Positions 25,959 through 38,374 of a stretch of DNA of 64,000 nucleotides are shown one piece after another (positions within the stretch are counted from its first letter, which is position 1; every line of letters starts with the position of its first letter). The notes below the pieces were generated by a model that saw only the letters and a program-made list of their open reading frames with translations, did no database searches and was not told the DNA's origin. The translations under genes and the position numbers were made by a program. Source of the DNA: Schistocephalus solidus (taxonomy: Eukaryota > Platyhelminthes > Cestoda > Diphyllobothriidea > Diphyllobothriidae); assembly GCA_017591395.1 (NCBI GenBank), contig WEDG01011718.1, positions 1 to 64,000 of the forward strand. The letters are read 5' to 3'.

Positions 25959-26134
25959 CTCGTGGAGCAGCGCGATAGCGCGTTGGACTTCTAACCAACA
26001 GGTCGCAAGTTCGAGCCTCGGATGCTACAACACCTGGGGTTGGGTATGGCTGGTTGATGATAGTTAATGAGCCAGAAGCGGCCATTCCCGTCTCCCTTGT
26101 CTTTGTTGGCAGTTTAATTCTGCCTATATCACTA
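25959..26134 (+). mobile_element. tRNA-Arg(UCU)-derived SINE
   Basis: The first 70 bp look like a tRNA: an A-box-like GCAGCGCGATAGCGCG, an anticodon arm TTGGACTTCTAACCAA with loop CTTCTAA (anticodon TCT), and a perfect B box GTTCGAGCC at 26009-26017. The acceptor stem does not pair, and a conserved tRNA-unrelated body follows (GCTGGTTGATGATAGTTAAT, CCCGTCTCCCTTGTCTTTGT). The body is shared with 26264-26434, so this is a SINE and not a functional tRNA gene. Confidence 0.8.
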
Positions 26135-26263
26135 GTCGCGCTGCGGCTGCTGGCGGGGTTCTAGAGTAAGTCCCAAGGCACAACGAGACGAGTGAGTCCC
26201 GCAACCAATTGGCGAGCGCCCATCGAGCCTTGTTAATATTCCCGACCGAAACTCACAAGACAA

Positions 26264-26434
26264 CGAGCTCGTAGCGTAGTGAGTTAAAGCGGTGGACTTC
26301 TTACCCCCAGGTAACGAGTTTGAGCCTCGAGTGCCGCAAATTCTGGGTTCGCGTATGGCTGGCTGATGATGGTTAACGAACCAGAAATATCCATCCCAGT
26401 CTCCTTTGTCTTTGTTGGTAATATTATTATGCCT
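26264..26434 (+). mobile_element. tRNA-derived SINE, second copy in tandem orientation
   Basis: Same layout as the neighbour at 25959: GTAGCGTAGTGAGTTAAAGC, GTGGACTTCTTACCCCC, a B box with one change (GTTTGAGCC at 26318-26326), then GCTGGCTGATGATGGTTAAC and CCCAGTCTCCTTTGTCTTTG. The two copies are separated by about 130 bp of other sequence. Confidence 0.78.
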
Positions 26435-26439
26435 TCCTT

Positions 26440-29410
26440 TACGACATAACAAAGATGCCACATAGGTTTCTTAAAATTTGGCAATAACAACGGACGATGT
26501 AGTAGACAATAGGTGACCTAGCTCATGCAAAGTGTGGCCAAAATTTGAGTGATTACTTTAGCGTATATTTTGTGTTCTTATTTTGATTTGTTGAATGTAT
26601 TTGAGGCTCAGGAAGCCCTCTTCTAAAGGACACTATATTTTGAATTTTATATATTGATGGGAAACAGACAGGATTTGGGCGCAATCGAAGGGTTCCGGAC
26701 ATGCAATAACTTTCTTATGCTAGTAGATAACACAGAACTAAATCCATATTTTTTGTGGATTGTGCTATAAAATAACATTAACATAAGTACACAAGGTTTC
26801 AAATTTATCCCTTCTGAAACTGGAAAATATGATCTTAGGTCCATATAAATCCGATGCAACAGAGAATAAGGAATTGCATTGCTTTCCAAAAGCAAGAAAT
26901 AAATTCAGAATTAAAAATTATTTTGTGTAAATTGCTGACAGTTTAATAAAGTCCGGAATTTATAAACATATTGGATAGAAGATAACCAGTTTTTGGGAAA
27001 TCTTCCTATGTATTCGGATACTCTGCTGGGTCTTTTGCAGTCTTAGAACGGGGCAGTAAAATAAACAATTGTGGTGAAAAACGCTCCATAATAAAGCGAA
27101 AAAAATCCTTCATTTACAGCAGAAAATGTATAACAAATTTCCAACGTTTTCAGCTTGACTTAATCTTGGACAAAGGTAAAGTCCTCATATATTCGTCAGC
27201 GAAGTATCTAACTAACGCGCGTTTTAAACAGGTAAGTTATAATGAAAGATTTTAAATTGATCTTAGTCAGATTAATTGTCGACTTTTGCTGTGGAAATGC
27301 ACTTTTCTCGACAATGAATTTTCATGGTTGTGTGTATCTACAGATATGAATCAAACGGCCATCTCTATTATAAAAAACACCCAAAAGCTCACCGCTACGG
27401 TAAATGTTATTAAAATATATCTTATTTTGAAGGTTTTGATAAACACATAGAACAGGATAAACATTTATCGCCGGTCGATTGATAACAGGGAAAATCGTGA
27501 AATATTCAACAGTATTTATCGAACGATCTGACAATATTGTAATCCAATAACAAACATATCAATATAAATTTGAAGAAATTCTAGTTCTATTAATATACAC
27601 AAAATTCTAAGCTTACGCTTTCACATAACTATTCTACTTAACTTTATTCTTTGCATATACAGGGATTTTTCACGTTTTTAGAATTTGCAGCTTTTTTCAA
27701 TGTCAGTATTTCTAAATAAAATAATTATTTTCACAGTTCCTTTAAGTTTTAAATTGGACTAAGGTTGCTCATTGTTATTTCAATGCTTTGTACATACGGT
27801 AATACCGGTTTGCAAGTGATAAGCAATCTTTCGTACGCGGCATTTTGCATGTTTTGTGTCACACAATGTACTTCATAAGGAACATTAATAAACAAGCATT
27901 TAGGAAAATCTATGAACGACCATTTAGAGGCTTTAAAAAATCTCCTATTTACCAACATACTCTCAACCTAAGGATACCCTTCTTTTAAAAACAAAATTAA
28001 AAAAGACGTAATTTACTAAACAAATTAGTACAATTGGTAATATTTTTACTCATTTTTGTTTATAAAGACAACAAGAATTAAGGTTAAAATTCATACAACT
28101 ATGGCAAGCATTTTAACCGGGCGTAGTTTTTGTGAGTGAGCAGTAAGAAAGGCCCTTAATAGCCTGCACCCTTTCCTGACTGCAGCAGAACAATGCAGCA
28201 GAACAATCAGCATTACTATCTCGCCCAAATAAACCGTGCTAATAAAAGGCGCATTTCAGGATTGTGTTCCACGTTCCATGGGATTGGTCAGCAATTGCAC
28301 ACATAATTTTCTTAAAAAAAGAAATCAAATGAAAGGTTTACGTGAACCCAATCCAAGTACAGAAAGGAATTACTTCAAGCCGGGAAGATGGGCGAAAAAT
28401 AAAGGCGCTACATAAATAGTGATGTTATCCAAATATAAGTAAACATAGCCGGTATAAACAGCGTTCACTCAGAAGTGCAGGATTTGGTTTGTGAAGGTGC
28501 TCCCTGATGATTATGCATGTAACTTTATGGCAGTATTGTTTTGCAGTTCAAATCAGCTGGAAAACCATCCGATCAAGATTTAACGGGTTTTGATGAACAC
28601 TGCAGATTCTAATTGTCTGTTTGCGCCTGTGACCCGCCTTCAAAGCTAATAGTTGCCCATGTGATTAGTAGGAATGGGACAATAATTAAGTACGAATAAT
28701 CCAAAACCAACTTCAAATGCGAAGAAACCTCGAGTATCATGGCATTTTATGTGCATCTCGATTATGCTGATGACTAGAAAATAAGTAGTAATCAAACCAG
28801 TCTAAAGTCTAGTAGTGCCACTTCAGTCCAACATTTGCTCGCAACAATAAATGACTGAAGCCATTATATTTCCTCCCTTAAATTAGTACAGTCATTTTGT
28901 ACAGAAGGCTACTATGGTTTCGTCAGTCAAAGGTCTACCGTAGTGGCACAAATTTTGCGTGATAGTAGTGAAAAGCCAGAACTACCCTTCTGAAAGCTTC
29001 TGACATTTAACCCGGGGCACCCAAAATGTAGAATGAACTGGCGTTTTAGAAAGTAACCTCCAATTCTGCGTAGTTAATGACAAAACCTATGTGAGCTTTT
29101 GCGAACTAGCTCCTTGCTGACAAATCACCCACAACGATGTGGTTCTGTCTTCTCCACCGCTCTCTATTTACGCAAAGCAAGCTGATTGGTTTCCAGGAAA
29201 CTGGTTAACCCGGTGTTCACGCCGGTGGCCGTTTAGGGGTTGTGCAGACCCGCCTTGAAGGCTACAAAACACGCATCCATGTAAACTCGGATGACCTGAT
29301 TATCAAAACCACATAGAATTACTCCCTCCTACAGTTCATTCCAAAGTTTCAGGGCGTTCTTGCGCAAGACAAGAGAATAGGAACCCCTCACTGCAGGTAC
29401 TAGAAGTGAA
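26440..29410. other. AT-rich intergenic sequence
   Basis: No coding sequence or repeat recognised except a 13-bp direct duplication (GCAGCAGAACAAT) at 28182-28207. Confidence 0.4.
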
Positions 29411-29430
29411 CTTGCACTTACTTCCAGGAG

Positions 29431-29511
29431 GGGTACCTATTTTCACGAGCTAAACCTAACCCAAAAACTTGACCACAACTCCAACCCTAATCCTCCTGGA
29501 ATTGAGCGAGA
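29431..29511. repeat. Small inverted repeat around a C-rich telomere-like tract
   Basis: TTCCAGGAGG near 29431 and its complement CCTCCTGGAA near 29502 enclose CTAAACCTAACCC and CCAACCCTAATCC. It may be a solo remnant of the telomere-cored inverted-repeat family. Confidence 0.45.
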
Positions 29512-30755
29512 GGCCATCGGTATTACGAACGTTCATATACTCGTGTCCTAGTCATTTCTGCCAGAGGGAACTGAACTTCGAATGAACAATTTAACTGTAC
29601 TGACAAAAGTAGTACTAACTGAAACCCCAAACGTGCATTCCATCAATTTTCTGCAGCTGCACGGCGCAACTGTATCGAATTCGACTCACTGGTAGGTTCC
29701 CCAGCGTTGTCCATATGATTTAGTGCACCATTCTAATTTGCAACGTTGTGTCACCAATGGTTTCAAGGAGCATTGAGAAAATGCTGCTGTTTTTTCTTCT
29801 ACTGCAGCGAAAAATTCCTTTTACTGCATTTAAGGCTATCGACTGAGTAGTATGAAATAGGACTTAGAAAGGCGAAGAATGAATCCTTTCGTGCTGAACA
29901 GTCAAAGCCAATAAATTCTAATTAGGCTAGCATGAATGGGAACAACCAACTGGACCCATATGAAAGTTTAGGCTAACTACCACTTATGTGTTTCACAACC
30001 GTCTAAAATGAGGGTTTAATTAGCCCACAAGTTTTCGATAGTGAAGTGTTTTTCAACTAATGAGCTTAGTGAGTCACTAATGATTGTAGTAAGTAGGCTG
30101 TCATGAATATTATACAGACAAAAAGAAGGAATGGCTTTATCCGACCAATGAGAAACACTGTCAAGCTGCTGTTTTAAATTTAGTCTGCCAACGTGGCAAA
30201 TGTCAGCATTTTCTTAATTTAAATCATGAAACGGAATTCACCGCCCCAGTACTTGACCACTATCAAAAATTTTGGGGCATTGCTATGAAGGGTATGATAT
30301 TTTCTATGAAGAAGTAATAAGATCAGTAGATACCGGCCTATAGGGAATATCCACGGACATACAATGTTTTACCGAATAAACTATAAAGTACTACCTACGA
30401 ACGTGAAAGTTCTTCGGGAAAATCTACTTGAACAGATATCGATTTTGGAGCTTCTGTCGATGCAAGTTGAACAGGTTTCACTGAAAGATGCTTAAACGCG
30501 CGAGCGTATTCGCGTTCACCCCAGTCTTTACTCTGACAATGAAATACGCACGAAAACGCTTTATTTCCACCTTCCAGGAAACCACTACGTTATTTTCAAG
30601 TGTCACATAAACAGCAGTCAGATGTCTATTAAGTTATACCAACCAAGCAATGTTAATCACCCTACTATAATTTTAATGGTGCTTATAACTATTGAAATAT
30701 TGAGTACCCGTCTTTGATCACGTTTAAGAGGCCTGGTGCATTCTTATTTTTTTAG

Positions 30756-30883
30756 GTGTTACACGAGCGCATGGACCCGTTGGAGCAGATTAGCATTGAA
30801 AATGGCTACGAATCACTTACAAATGTTCTCAGATTGAGGTATTTTTCAAAAACCTACAAACCGCCGACACTATTGCTGCATCG
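30756..30883 (+). other. Exon-like open segment of unknown identity
   Basis: An open frame of 42 codons plus two bases (VLHERMDPLEQISIENGYES and on) is bounded by a good acceptor (CTTATTTTTTTAG) and a consensus donor (GTGAGT). A longer open frame lies downstream (30938-31315). I recognise no family. Borders are seen; that it is a real exon is inference. Confidence 0.3.
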
Positions 30884-30937
30884 GTGAGTCTAAGGGAAAG
30901 TCGCAGGCTTAAAAAGTTACTGATAAAATTAATCGGC

Positions 30938-31315
30938 TAAAATCGAAAAACAGTAGTCGTTGACAGTAAACTAGCAATAGTTGGAGACCGCTGGATGGCT
31001 GTATTCGTCTGCAGAGATCCTCCCAGTCTTGTAATCAGCATGGACGTGAGGCTTCAAGAAGACGTAGTCCAAGCACGCGCATGCAACCTAAAGCAGGTGG
31101 ACTTTAATGCAGGCCTTCAAGTAGCAAATAATTTCTCAATGTTTTTAACCGACAATATCTCGAGAAGGATGACTCGTGGGGCACCAGCTGTTTGTGATCA
31201 TCTTGAAAAGTATTTGTGCGCTGCTCATAAATTCGGTTTCACAAGCGCGTACTTTTGCCGTTACTTACGAGTTTACTGCCGTGTTTTTCGTTGGTTAACC
31301 AAACACTGCTATTAA
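30938..31315 (+). other. Unidentified open frame
   Basis: Open from about 30938, the frame contains VVVDSKLAIVGDRWMAVFVC and later VDFNAGLQVANNFSMFLTDN, of mixed ordinary composition and not low complexity. The end, rich in aromatic and basic residues (CRYLRVYCRVFRWL), looks like read-through. It may contain a second exon of the same unknown gene as 30756-30883, but no clear acceptor is seen. It could be an old transposon piece. Confidence 0.25.
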
Positions 31316-32601
31316 TTTCGTCCGTTAACTTGGATTATAGGGTTCGTAACATGGACCCATATAGAGACAGAGCCCAGTTCTGCTCACTTTCTTGCAGTGA
31401 AAAAAAAGTATTCGGGGGAATTTAACTTGTTACAAAACATTATGTACGCCGTCCACTTTAACATCAATTGATATTTACTAGGCTTTGGCGGGTTTAAGTC
31501 ATTTATCAGTCCCAATTGTGAAAATATCAGCGAACATGGATGGATGCGAACCCAACGGTTGAGTACTGCCAATCCTCCAATCACCAGAGCTACGGGACCC
31601 CGACACGATTCATTAATTTAACTACATTTGGGTCTAGTTTCTCACCCAGTCTACTGCAACGTACGGAACCCACCAAGTCTGATACAGTATGCGTGCCGCT
31701 CAAGCCGGGTTTCCTAAGCAAGCAATATACATGTTGCAGTCGAACGTACGTCCTCTCTAAAACTGCTGATACTTTCTGCAGTTTTCAATACTGCGCGAAG
31801 TGGATATTTCTTACAACCGAAAATATTAGGCATTCTATATTTATTTTTGGCCTAATTGCCGTATAATAATATTCCTCAAAGGCAGCCTGCAGAATAATTC
31901 GTCAAATACCTAACTGGAGGCTCTGGCAGTTACCAGCCTAATTGCCCTGGTAAAATATCCCTACATCCAATTTGAAGGAAAGAGAGGAAAAAAGATGTAC
32001 TATGATGTGACAGTGCACATCTACGTGTTCTTTCAAAACTTGTTATCATCGGTGCGGATTCAGCATCACTGCAGCTCGTGAGTCAGTAACGAAACGCTTC
32101 GACCGGTTGTTTGTAGAACAAAGCTTATGTCCCGTTCTACCTTGGAGTCCCTCCTCAATTTACACGACAGCAGCTAACTAGGCAAGAGGCCGTGACCCAC
32201 CTGGTAGCGTATTTTTAGTTAAAAAGTTGATTACAAATTTACTAGGTTTGCAATCTCAGGTATTTTCATCTCTAGGTCTTGGTATTAATCTATCAGTCAA
32301 TCGGTGCATTTAAAGTAAATTAGGAAAGCGCTTGAAAACTATATTAAAACGAATTATTAATAACGAATAAACTATAAATGACTACTCCCGTCTTCCCTAT
32401 AACTTTTTAAAAATTATCTACAGATCAAACTTGCTCCTGCCCTGCCTTGGAATGCTCAAATTTTGCAATAATAGTAGTTTATTAATCTGGAGATCAATTT
32501 AATAGCCTTTGCACGGTCACGTGAATTCGCACAAAGAAAAGCTGACTGCCAAAAGAAAAACTCCACTTTGCCGTCAACAGAAGGCAAATTTTGCACTGGT
32601 A

Positions 32602-32832
32602 TCTCTCTCTCTCTCTCGCCCCTCTTTCTCTCTCTCTGCACTCGAAATTCCCACTTGCCTGGCGAGTTTCCACGGAATGCATAGCCGCTTGCAGCTGCTC
32701 ACAGACAGCACCAGTCGGCAGGATATTAGCTTCAAGTTTATTCTGTTCTTAACCGGGCGTCACCGCATCCGCCTACTGGGGATGATTACATCAAGTGCGG
32801 GTGTGAGAGAGTGCGAGAGAGAGAGAGAGAGG
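32602..32832. repeat. Opposed (TC)n and (GA)n microsatellites
   Basis: A TC tract at 32602-32638 and a complementary GA tract at about 32814-32832 face each other across 175 bp and could pair. Open frames through them give Ser-Leu or Arg-Glu repeats and are ignored. Confidence 0.8.
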
Positions 32833-33169
32833 TGGAGAGACCACATAGAGAATTAGAACGGTGGCAAAATTCTGTTCACTTACGGTAATTGGAGCTCATC
32901 AAACCAATCACTGAACGGCAAAACGTTGAGTGGTTGAAAGTAAGCAATAGAGGCAAACCTCGCACACATGCTGGGATCGACATACCGGCTCATCGGTCTG
33001 GTTTGAAACCGCACAACAGAGAGCTGTTGACGGCCCTCTTACAAATACTGCTTCCGGCTGTTTTTTTATGGTAAAAAGCCAAGACTGGGCCAACTGTCCA
33101 GCCAGCGGACAGTGAAAAAAGAAGCTGCATGTCGGGAAGACATTAAGCGCTCGGGTCGAGCTGAATCGA

Positions 33170-33310
33170 CACAACCCTCTCTCTTACAGTTGCCTGTCAG
33201 AGAGTTTCGGCTGACTAGGGATGGGAGTGGATGCAGTGGCTGATGTGGCGTAAGAGCTCCGTCCTACGCCTCTCAAAAGCTCATCCGCGAATGGTCAGGA
33301 ACACGTGGTC
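33170..33310 (+). repeat. Possible module repeat, mid fragment
   Basis: CTCTCTCTTACAG, GATGGGAGTGGATGCAG and GTGGCTGATGTGGCG echo the mid module of the 19060 copy (GGGATGGGCACAGGTGGCTGACGTGGC). Weak match. Confidence 0.35.
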
Positions 33311-33679
33311 AGACCAGTTCATGGTAGGTTTTAATATAGTCCTGTTGTACTCTAATACAACGGCGGCGCAGACGTTTCGCAGCGAAAAGACATGACGGGT
33401 AGTACTGTGTACAACGCTAGAACAACACTGACAGCTGAACTAAGAAATTTTCTGCTAAATAGTCTGAAACAGATAACGTAATCGATTGCAGACAAACAAA
33501 TTTATCTACAGCAATCTTCATAAAGGAAAGCATCTATCACAAATACAGTGTGTGAACTATCTCATCAATTGCCAAAACTTGCCAATGATTGAATCAGTAG
33601 CAAACCGACATCCACGCATGGATGAAGGCTTTGATCAACTTTATGCGAATTTAAAACTTAAAGGAAATAGTTAACCTTA

Positions 33680-35960
33680 TATTACTTCGTTTAGAAATAT
33701 TAACTTTTTAAAAAGGACGGCATATTGTGAAAACATGCCAAATTGCTGTATTTGTGTCTGATAAATATAAATAGAATTTTCAGTTGAAATCGGAAACAAA
33801 CCATTATGTGTATAATAAAAGAACTTTCTTTGCGATAAATTCTCTTATTGGTATTTTTGATATTGGATTACAATTAGTGTCAGATCGTCCTTGAAATGTC
33901 TGGGAATACTTAGGTACTTTCAGGTTTTTCAAGCGTCAGTCTATAAATTTAGAATTCCTTCTGTTTTATAGCACAACGCACAAAAACAATGGGTTTTTTA
34001 CCGTGATATTAAAAAGCATAGAAAATTTCTATGATATCCAGAAACCTCCGATTTCGCCCAAATCCGGCCTGTTTCTCCTGAATGTATACGATTTAACCTG
34101 CAGTGTTCTTTAGAAAAAGGCTTTCTGAGCATCAAATACACTCAAAAAATCAAAATAAGAAGACTAAATGTATGCTTAACTAAAGGCTCAACTTTTTATC
34201 ACACATTGCATGAGTTAGGTAGCTATGAAAACACTGAACAAGGGACAAAGATGTGTCTTAGAAAGAACTCGCGGCCTTGACAAGTACTTCGCAAAGTATT
34301 TCGAGGCAATGCATCTGAACAAAGCCTGTATCAGTAAATATCTCAACACATAACACACTGACATGTCACAAGGACAAGTGGATTGAATCGCAAATGATCC
34401 CAACGTCCATATGGAATTGGCACAAAACACTGGCCAAGTATCGACTTTTGGATAGGCACCACCAGAATTTAACCAGTTTTGCACCTCCAATATCCGTCTG
34501 GTGACGAGGTGGGGAAAATCGGACTGAACATTTGCCGACGAAAAGTTTTACGTCGCCAAAGGATATGGGGAAAGACGTTCGCTCACACAATGGTGCATAT
34601 AAACAGCGCATGTCAACCACTACGAATGGTGGTAGTGACGGCGGCCTCAGCGATGGGTGACCTGAAAGTGGAATGTTTTGCTCAAGGGCAGGGTTGCAAC
34701 GTTCAGGCACATAAGCGTGCGGACCTTGAGGGCAAGCACATAAGCGTGAACACACATCCGCCGTGTAACTGCGATGTCAGATAAGCCGAGTTAAGTGACC
34801 TAAGATGGAGTTGTCAAGGGAAACTCGTTTTCAGTTGCCGGTTAACTCAGCTGGCCAACGCTCATGTACGGCCAACGCAGTAACGGTATCTGAATCTAAG
34901 ATTGCTCAGGGCGAACATACGGTTGGTAAACTTGGTTGACTGCGATTCGCGGGTTTTGAAGTTTTAGACGGCCGGGGAACATCAGCGCGTCAAGTAGTTG
35001 CTGGAAAAACTTGGGACACTACCCTGCTGCAAATTTTAGACGATCGCTTACGACTTCACATGCCAGGATAGTAATTTTTAAATGACTACTTGATTACGTG
35101 GGGTAAGGTGAACGTGGTACGTCATTGGTTGGGATGCTTGAGGCAAGCGTAAGTCCAATTCAAAATGCCTTTTTGGCAAGGTGCACTACTAGGACTGTTG
35201 GACATCTCCTAAGATCGCTGACCCCGAATTGACATCGCACCAAAAAGTGACAAGTACAGAGCTAGAGGACAGGAAATGTCATTAGCGCGCGAACAGAGGC
35301 GTGCTAGTGAGGTTTGGTCAACCGCTCAGTGACGTCATGCCCGCCAGATCAACAATGCGGTTATGCAGGCTTCCGTGTTGGCGGAAATAATAAGTCACAA
35401 GTTGCCTGTCTTCTGGTTCACGTGAGAGAAGAGAGGTCCTGAACTGCCAATTTGCAGAACTATTTAGAAGTATACACAAAACGGAAGATATTCAAACTTC
35501 TGACAGGCCCAAACTGGAAGGACTGTGCTCTGAAGACACTGATTACATCGCTTACATGAAGTTGAAAGTAGGTAAACTCAGCACGATGCCACAACGTCTT
35601 GAATAGTCCAAGTCACACCCGAGCACGACCAAATATGCAAGCCTTGGGAAGCCGCAGACATGCTGGTTGACTAACATCACGTGCTAGTGCTTTTTAGAGG
35701 GCAGGCGGGTGATAATGTATTCCAACACTGCCACCCCACGGCTGTTTAGGGTAATAGAAAAGCGCAGGCGCAAGCTTCACGCCAAATCAAAATCCATATA
35801 TGAGCCCAAATGAAAGTGTTGGGGCACAGAACCCCCTCATTGTGGAAGCATACCACTGAAGTTAGCACATCACACCAGAAAAACTGGCTCTAGCGAACCA
35901 ATATAGCCACCCGATTCTGTGAGTGCGCGCAAACGAAGAATGGAAGCTCGAATGACGCAC
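33680..35960. other. Intergenic sequence
   Basis: No gene or known repeat recognised; several overlapping open frames at 34215-34784 on both strands lack any motif. GC content rises towards the right. Confidence 0.35.
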
Positions 35961-37450
35961 ACTTATTTATAGGAGAGAGGGGGAGGGAGAGAGAAAGAGG
36001 GGGGGGTGGAGTTGACATGTGCGGGCGGCTGTTTCGGGGAGTCGGTGTGGATACGCTGACAAAATGGAGGATGCGGGTCTTGGGCCGACAGAGCGGGGCG
36101 CTCTGGTTTGCGCGCGGTCAACTATGAAGGTGCTGCGATGTGCAGAAACAAGAAGAGGGATAGAACGTCTGCGGGACAAATCATGTACAAAATCAGGTGA
36201 GAAGCAGCAGCAGCACAGTTGTGCATTTTTCATTTTCAATGTCCTTTTCTGGGAGGTCAGAGATAGGAGACAGGCAGTGTGTGTGTGAGTGAGAGAGAGA
36301 GAGAAAAAAGAGAGAGGAAGAGAGCATCATAATGGAAACGCACTGAACCGGCGAACGAGGGAGCCTTGCGCATCTCCTCCTGGTGATGCTGCCAGAAAAC
36401 AGTCGGGGCGAGAGTGACAAGGAAGAGAAAGGCAACGACGCCAAAAGATGGTAAGGAGGGAGTAGCGCCTCTTACGAAGACGCTAACAAAAAGATACGGC
36501 GTTATATAGGCACTCTGTCGTGACTCTTGCCCCACGAGAGCCAGTCTACGTGGCGAGTATGTGTGCGCGTATTATATGGCGACGGTAGTTGTGGGGTTCG
36601 AACAAAACCCAGCAGCAACTGCAGACAATCGTGGGACAGTCGTGGGTGGGAGGGCGAGGACCCAAACAGAGCGACAGTTGTGCCGATTAGAGTGGGTTAA
36701 CCCGTGCGCAGCATTTTTGACATGAAGAGGGACTCGTGGCAAAGTGCTACAGTAAATCCAATAGCATTTTTTGACTGAACTGGCGTGGGGAAGGACGAGG
36801 AAGGAGGGGTGCAAATTAGCGATGGGTGAAAATGAAAAGGTTTAATGCAAGGGAGTGGAAGAAGGGAGGTGTTGTTGACCGTCTAGAAGTTGAGGCGGGG
36901 AAGAAGCGCCCAGGCGTTGCGTCGTGGTCAGCGTGGGCCAGATGCCGTGAGATGAGCGTGGCGACGGCGGAACGATGACAGGAATAGGCGAGGAGGCCGA
37001 AACTTTACTGCAGCTGGTCAGAACTAACCGCACGAATAGCGCGTGCGGATTACAAGGCTCTGAGGGCACGGCGTAGTAAAGCAGGGGAGCCAAAGGAGGG
37101 CTGGAGGGGGGAGCGGGCAAACGACTGTACAGGCGTGCTCCGGCAATCAGTCCACCTGAGTGAGCAAGTCGGGGAGAAGGGTGAACTGTACGTGCGTTTG
37201 CTGTGCGGTTTGCAGGCAGAGAAGAACGACGAGATAATTTTTGAAGGTGACAGCAAAGGAAGAAGTAATGGAATAAAAGACTGCTGGCTACACACTGCGC
37301 AGACATCTTGGTCGGGCCCCGCACCAACATGGTAAAATTCAGTTTACTTGCCCTTCGGTTTTGTCCCTCGAGGTGGAGCCATCGGTCTACTACCACCCAG
37401 AGAGGGTGCATAGGTTTTCTTCTTCTCTGCAGGACGCAAAATCTGAAAGG
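35960..37450. other. GC-rich, purine-skewed region
   Basis: The plus strand is strongly purine-rich (GGAGGGAGAGAGAAAGAGG and similar, GA microsatellite about 36287-36305). Frames on the minus strand are long but biased to Ser, Pro and Leu. The longest is 203 codons at 36842-37453, which has no recognisable domain. Possibly a regulatory island or an untranslated/repeat region; no gene is claimed. Confidence 0.4.
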
Positions 37451-37663
37451 CAATGAAAATAGAGGTTTGAAGAAGCTGACAGCAGGTCTTAAGTTCTTAC
37501 AACTCGCGCTTTACCGAAAAATATTGTCGATAGGGCTGGACTAAACTCAAACCAAGTCCACTCCTGAGGAGCGTTAAGCAAGCAAGGCAGGCGCAGCAGG
37601 CTGCGCCAACAACTGTGTGTCTGAAGACAAACGCAGTCACAGTAGTTACGAATGGGTGAGTAG

Positions 37664-38058
37664 GTGATGGTAAGAATGTCTTGTATGACCGCCTTAACAA
37701 AACACGGGAAAAGGAACCGCCCAACCCGCTTAAAATAGGTGGCCTTACGGTGAATTTCAAGAAGAGTAAATACAAACGTTTTTTAACGCTAACATAAAAC
37801 TAAACTGTCACCATAATCTTAGGTCTAACCCAGCCCTAAACCCAAACCCTACAGTCAACACGATAAAGACCTTAACCGCTAGCCTAATCATGACCCTCAG
37901 CCCAACTCTGACCTTAATTTCAAACTTAAACCTAACCCTAAACACCACCTCCACCTTAAACATAATTTCCTTTGAATTTAGTGCGAAGCCACACGCATTG
38001 TGGGCGGTTTCTATTCCCGTGTCTTGGTACGGCGGCCAGACAAGGCATCCTTACCCAG
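37664..38058. mobile_element. Inverted-repeat element with telomere-like core, second member
   Basis: Imperfect inverted repeats of about 60 bp: left 37664-37725 (GGTAAGAATGTCTTGTATGA, ACACGGGAAAAGGAACCGCC) and right 38005-38058, its complement with several changes. The core 37790-37975 carries CCAAACCC, CCTAACCCTAAACAC and similar words on this strand. Ends match those of the 25285 element (GGCCGCC... edge), so the two define one family. Confidence 0.7.
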
Positions 38059-38374
38059 GTTGACTGTTGCAAGCAAAGAAGCAGGTAGTCTGCCAAACGC
38101 ACACAACCACACATAGTCTCTCCTCCCCAGCGAACAAGAGGGTATTTTGCTAAACGTACTGAGCGAAGACTTGTCGACGGCGAGGATAACTTGCGAAGAT
38201 TTCTGTAGCATATCCTTCAGTCCTATGCAGTGTTTTGAAACTTTCCCTTCACGGGCTTGGGTGACCAGAATTTTGGCCCCAGAATGAGTGACTTAGCAGA
38301 GCTATCCATTCAGTGTTGAAACAAAGACATAATAGTTTGTCTGGCATATTCGACAATGATGATTTAGTCTTATA

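Noticed and set aside
25959..26030. Functional tRNA-Arg gene
   Set aside because: The acceptor stem does not pair, one anticodon-stem base is missing, and the segment continues into a SINE body shared with another copy.
36842..37453. 203-codon minus-strand open frame
   Set aside because: Ser/Pro/Leu-biased translation of purine-skewed DNA with no domain; neighbouring frames are also open.
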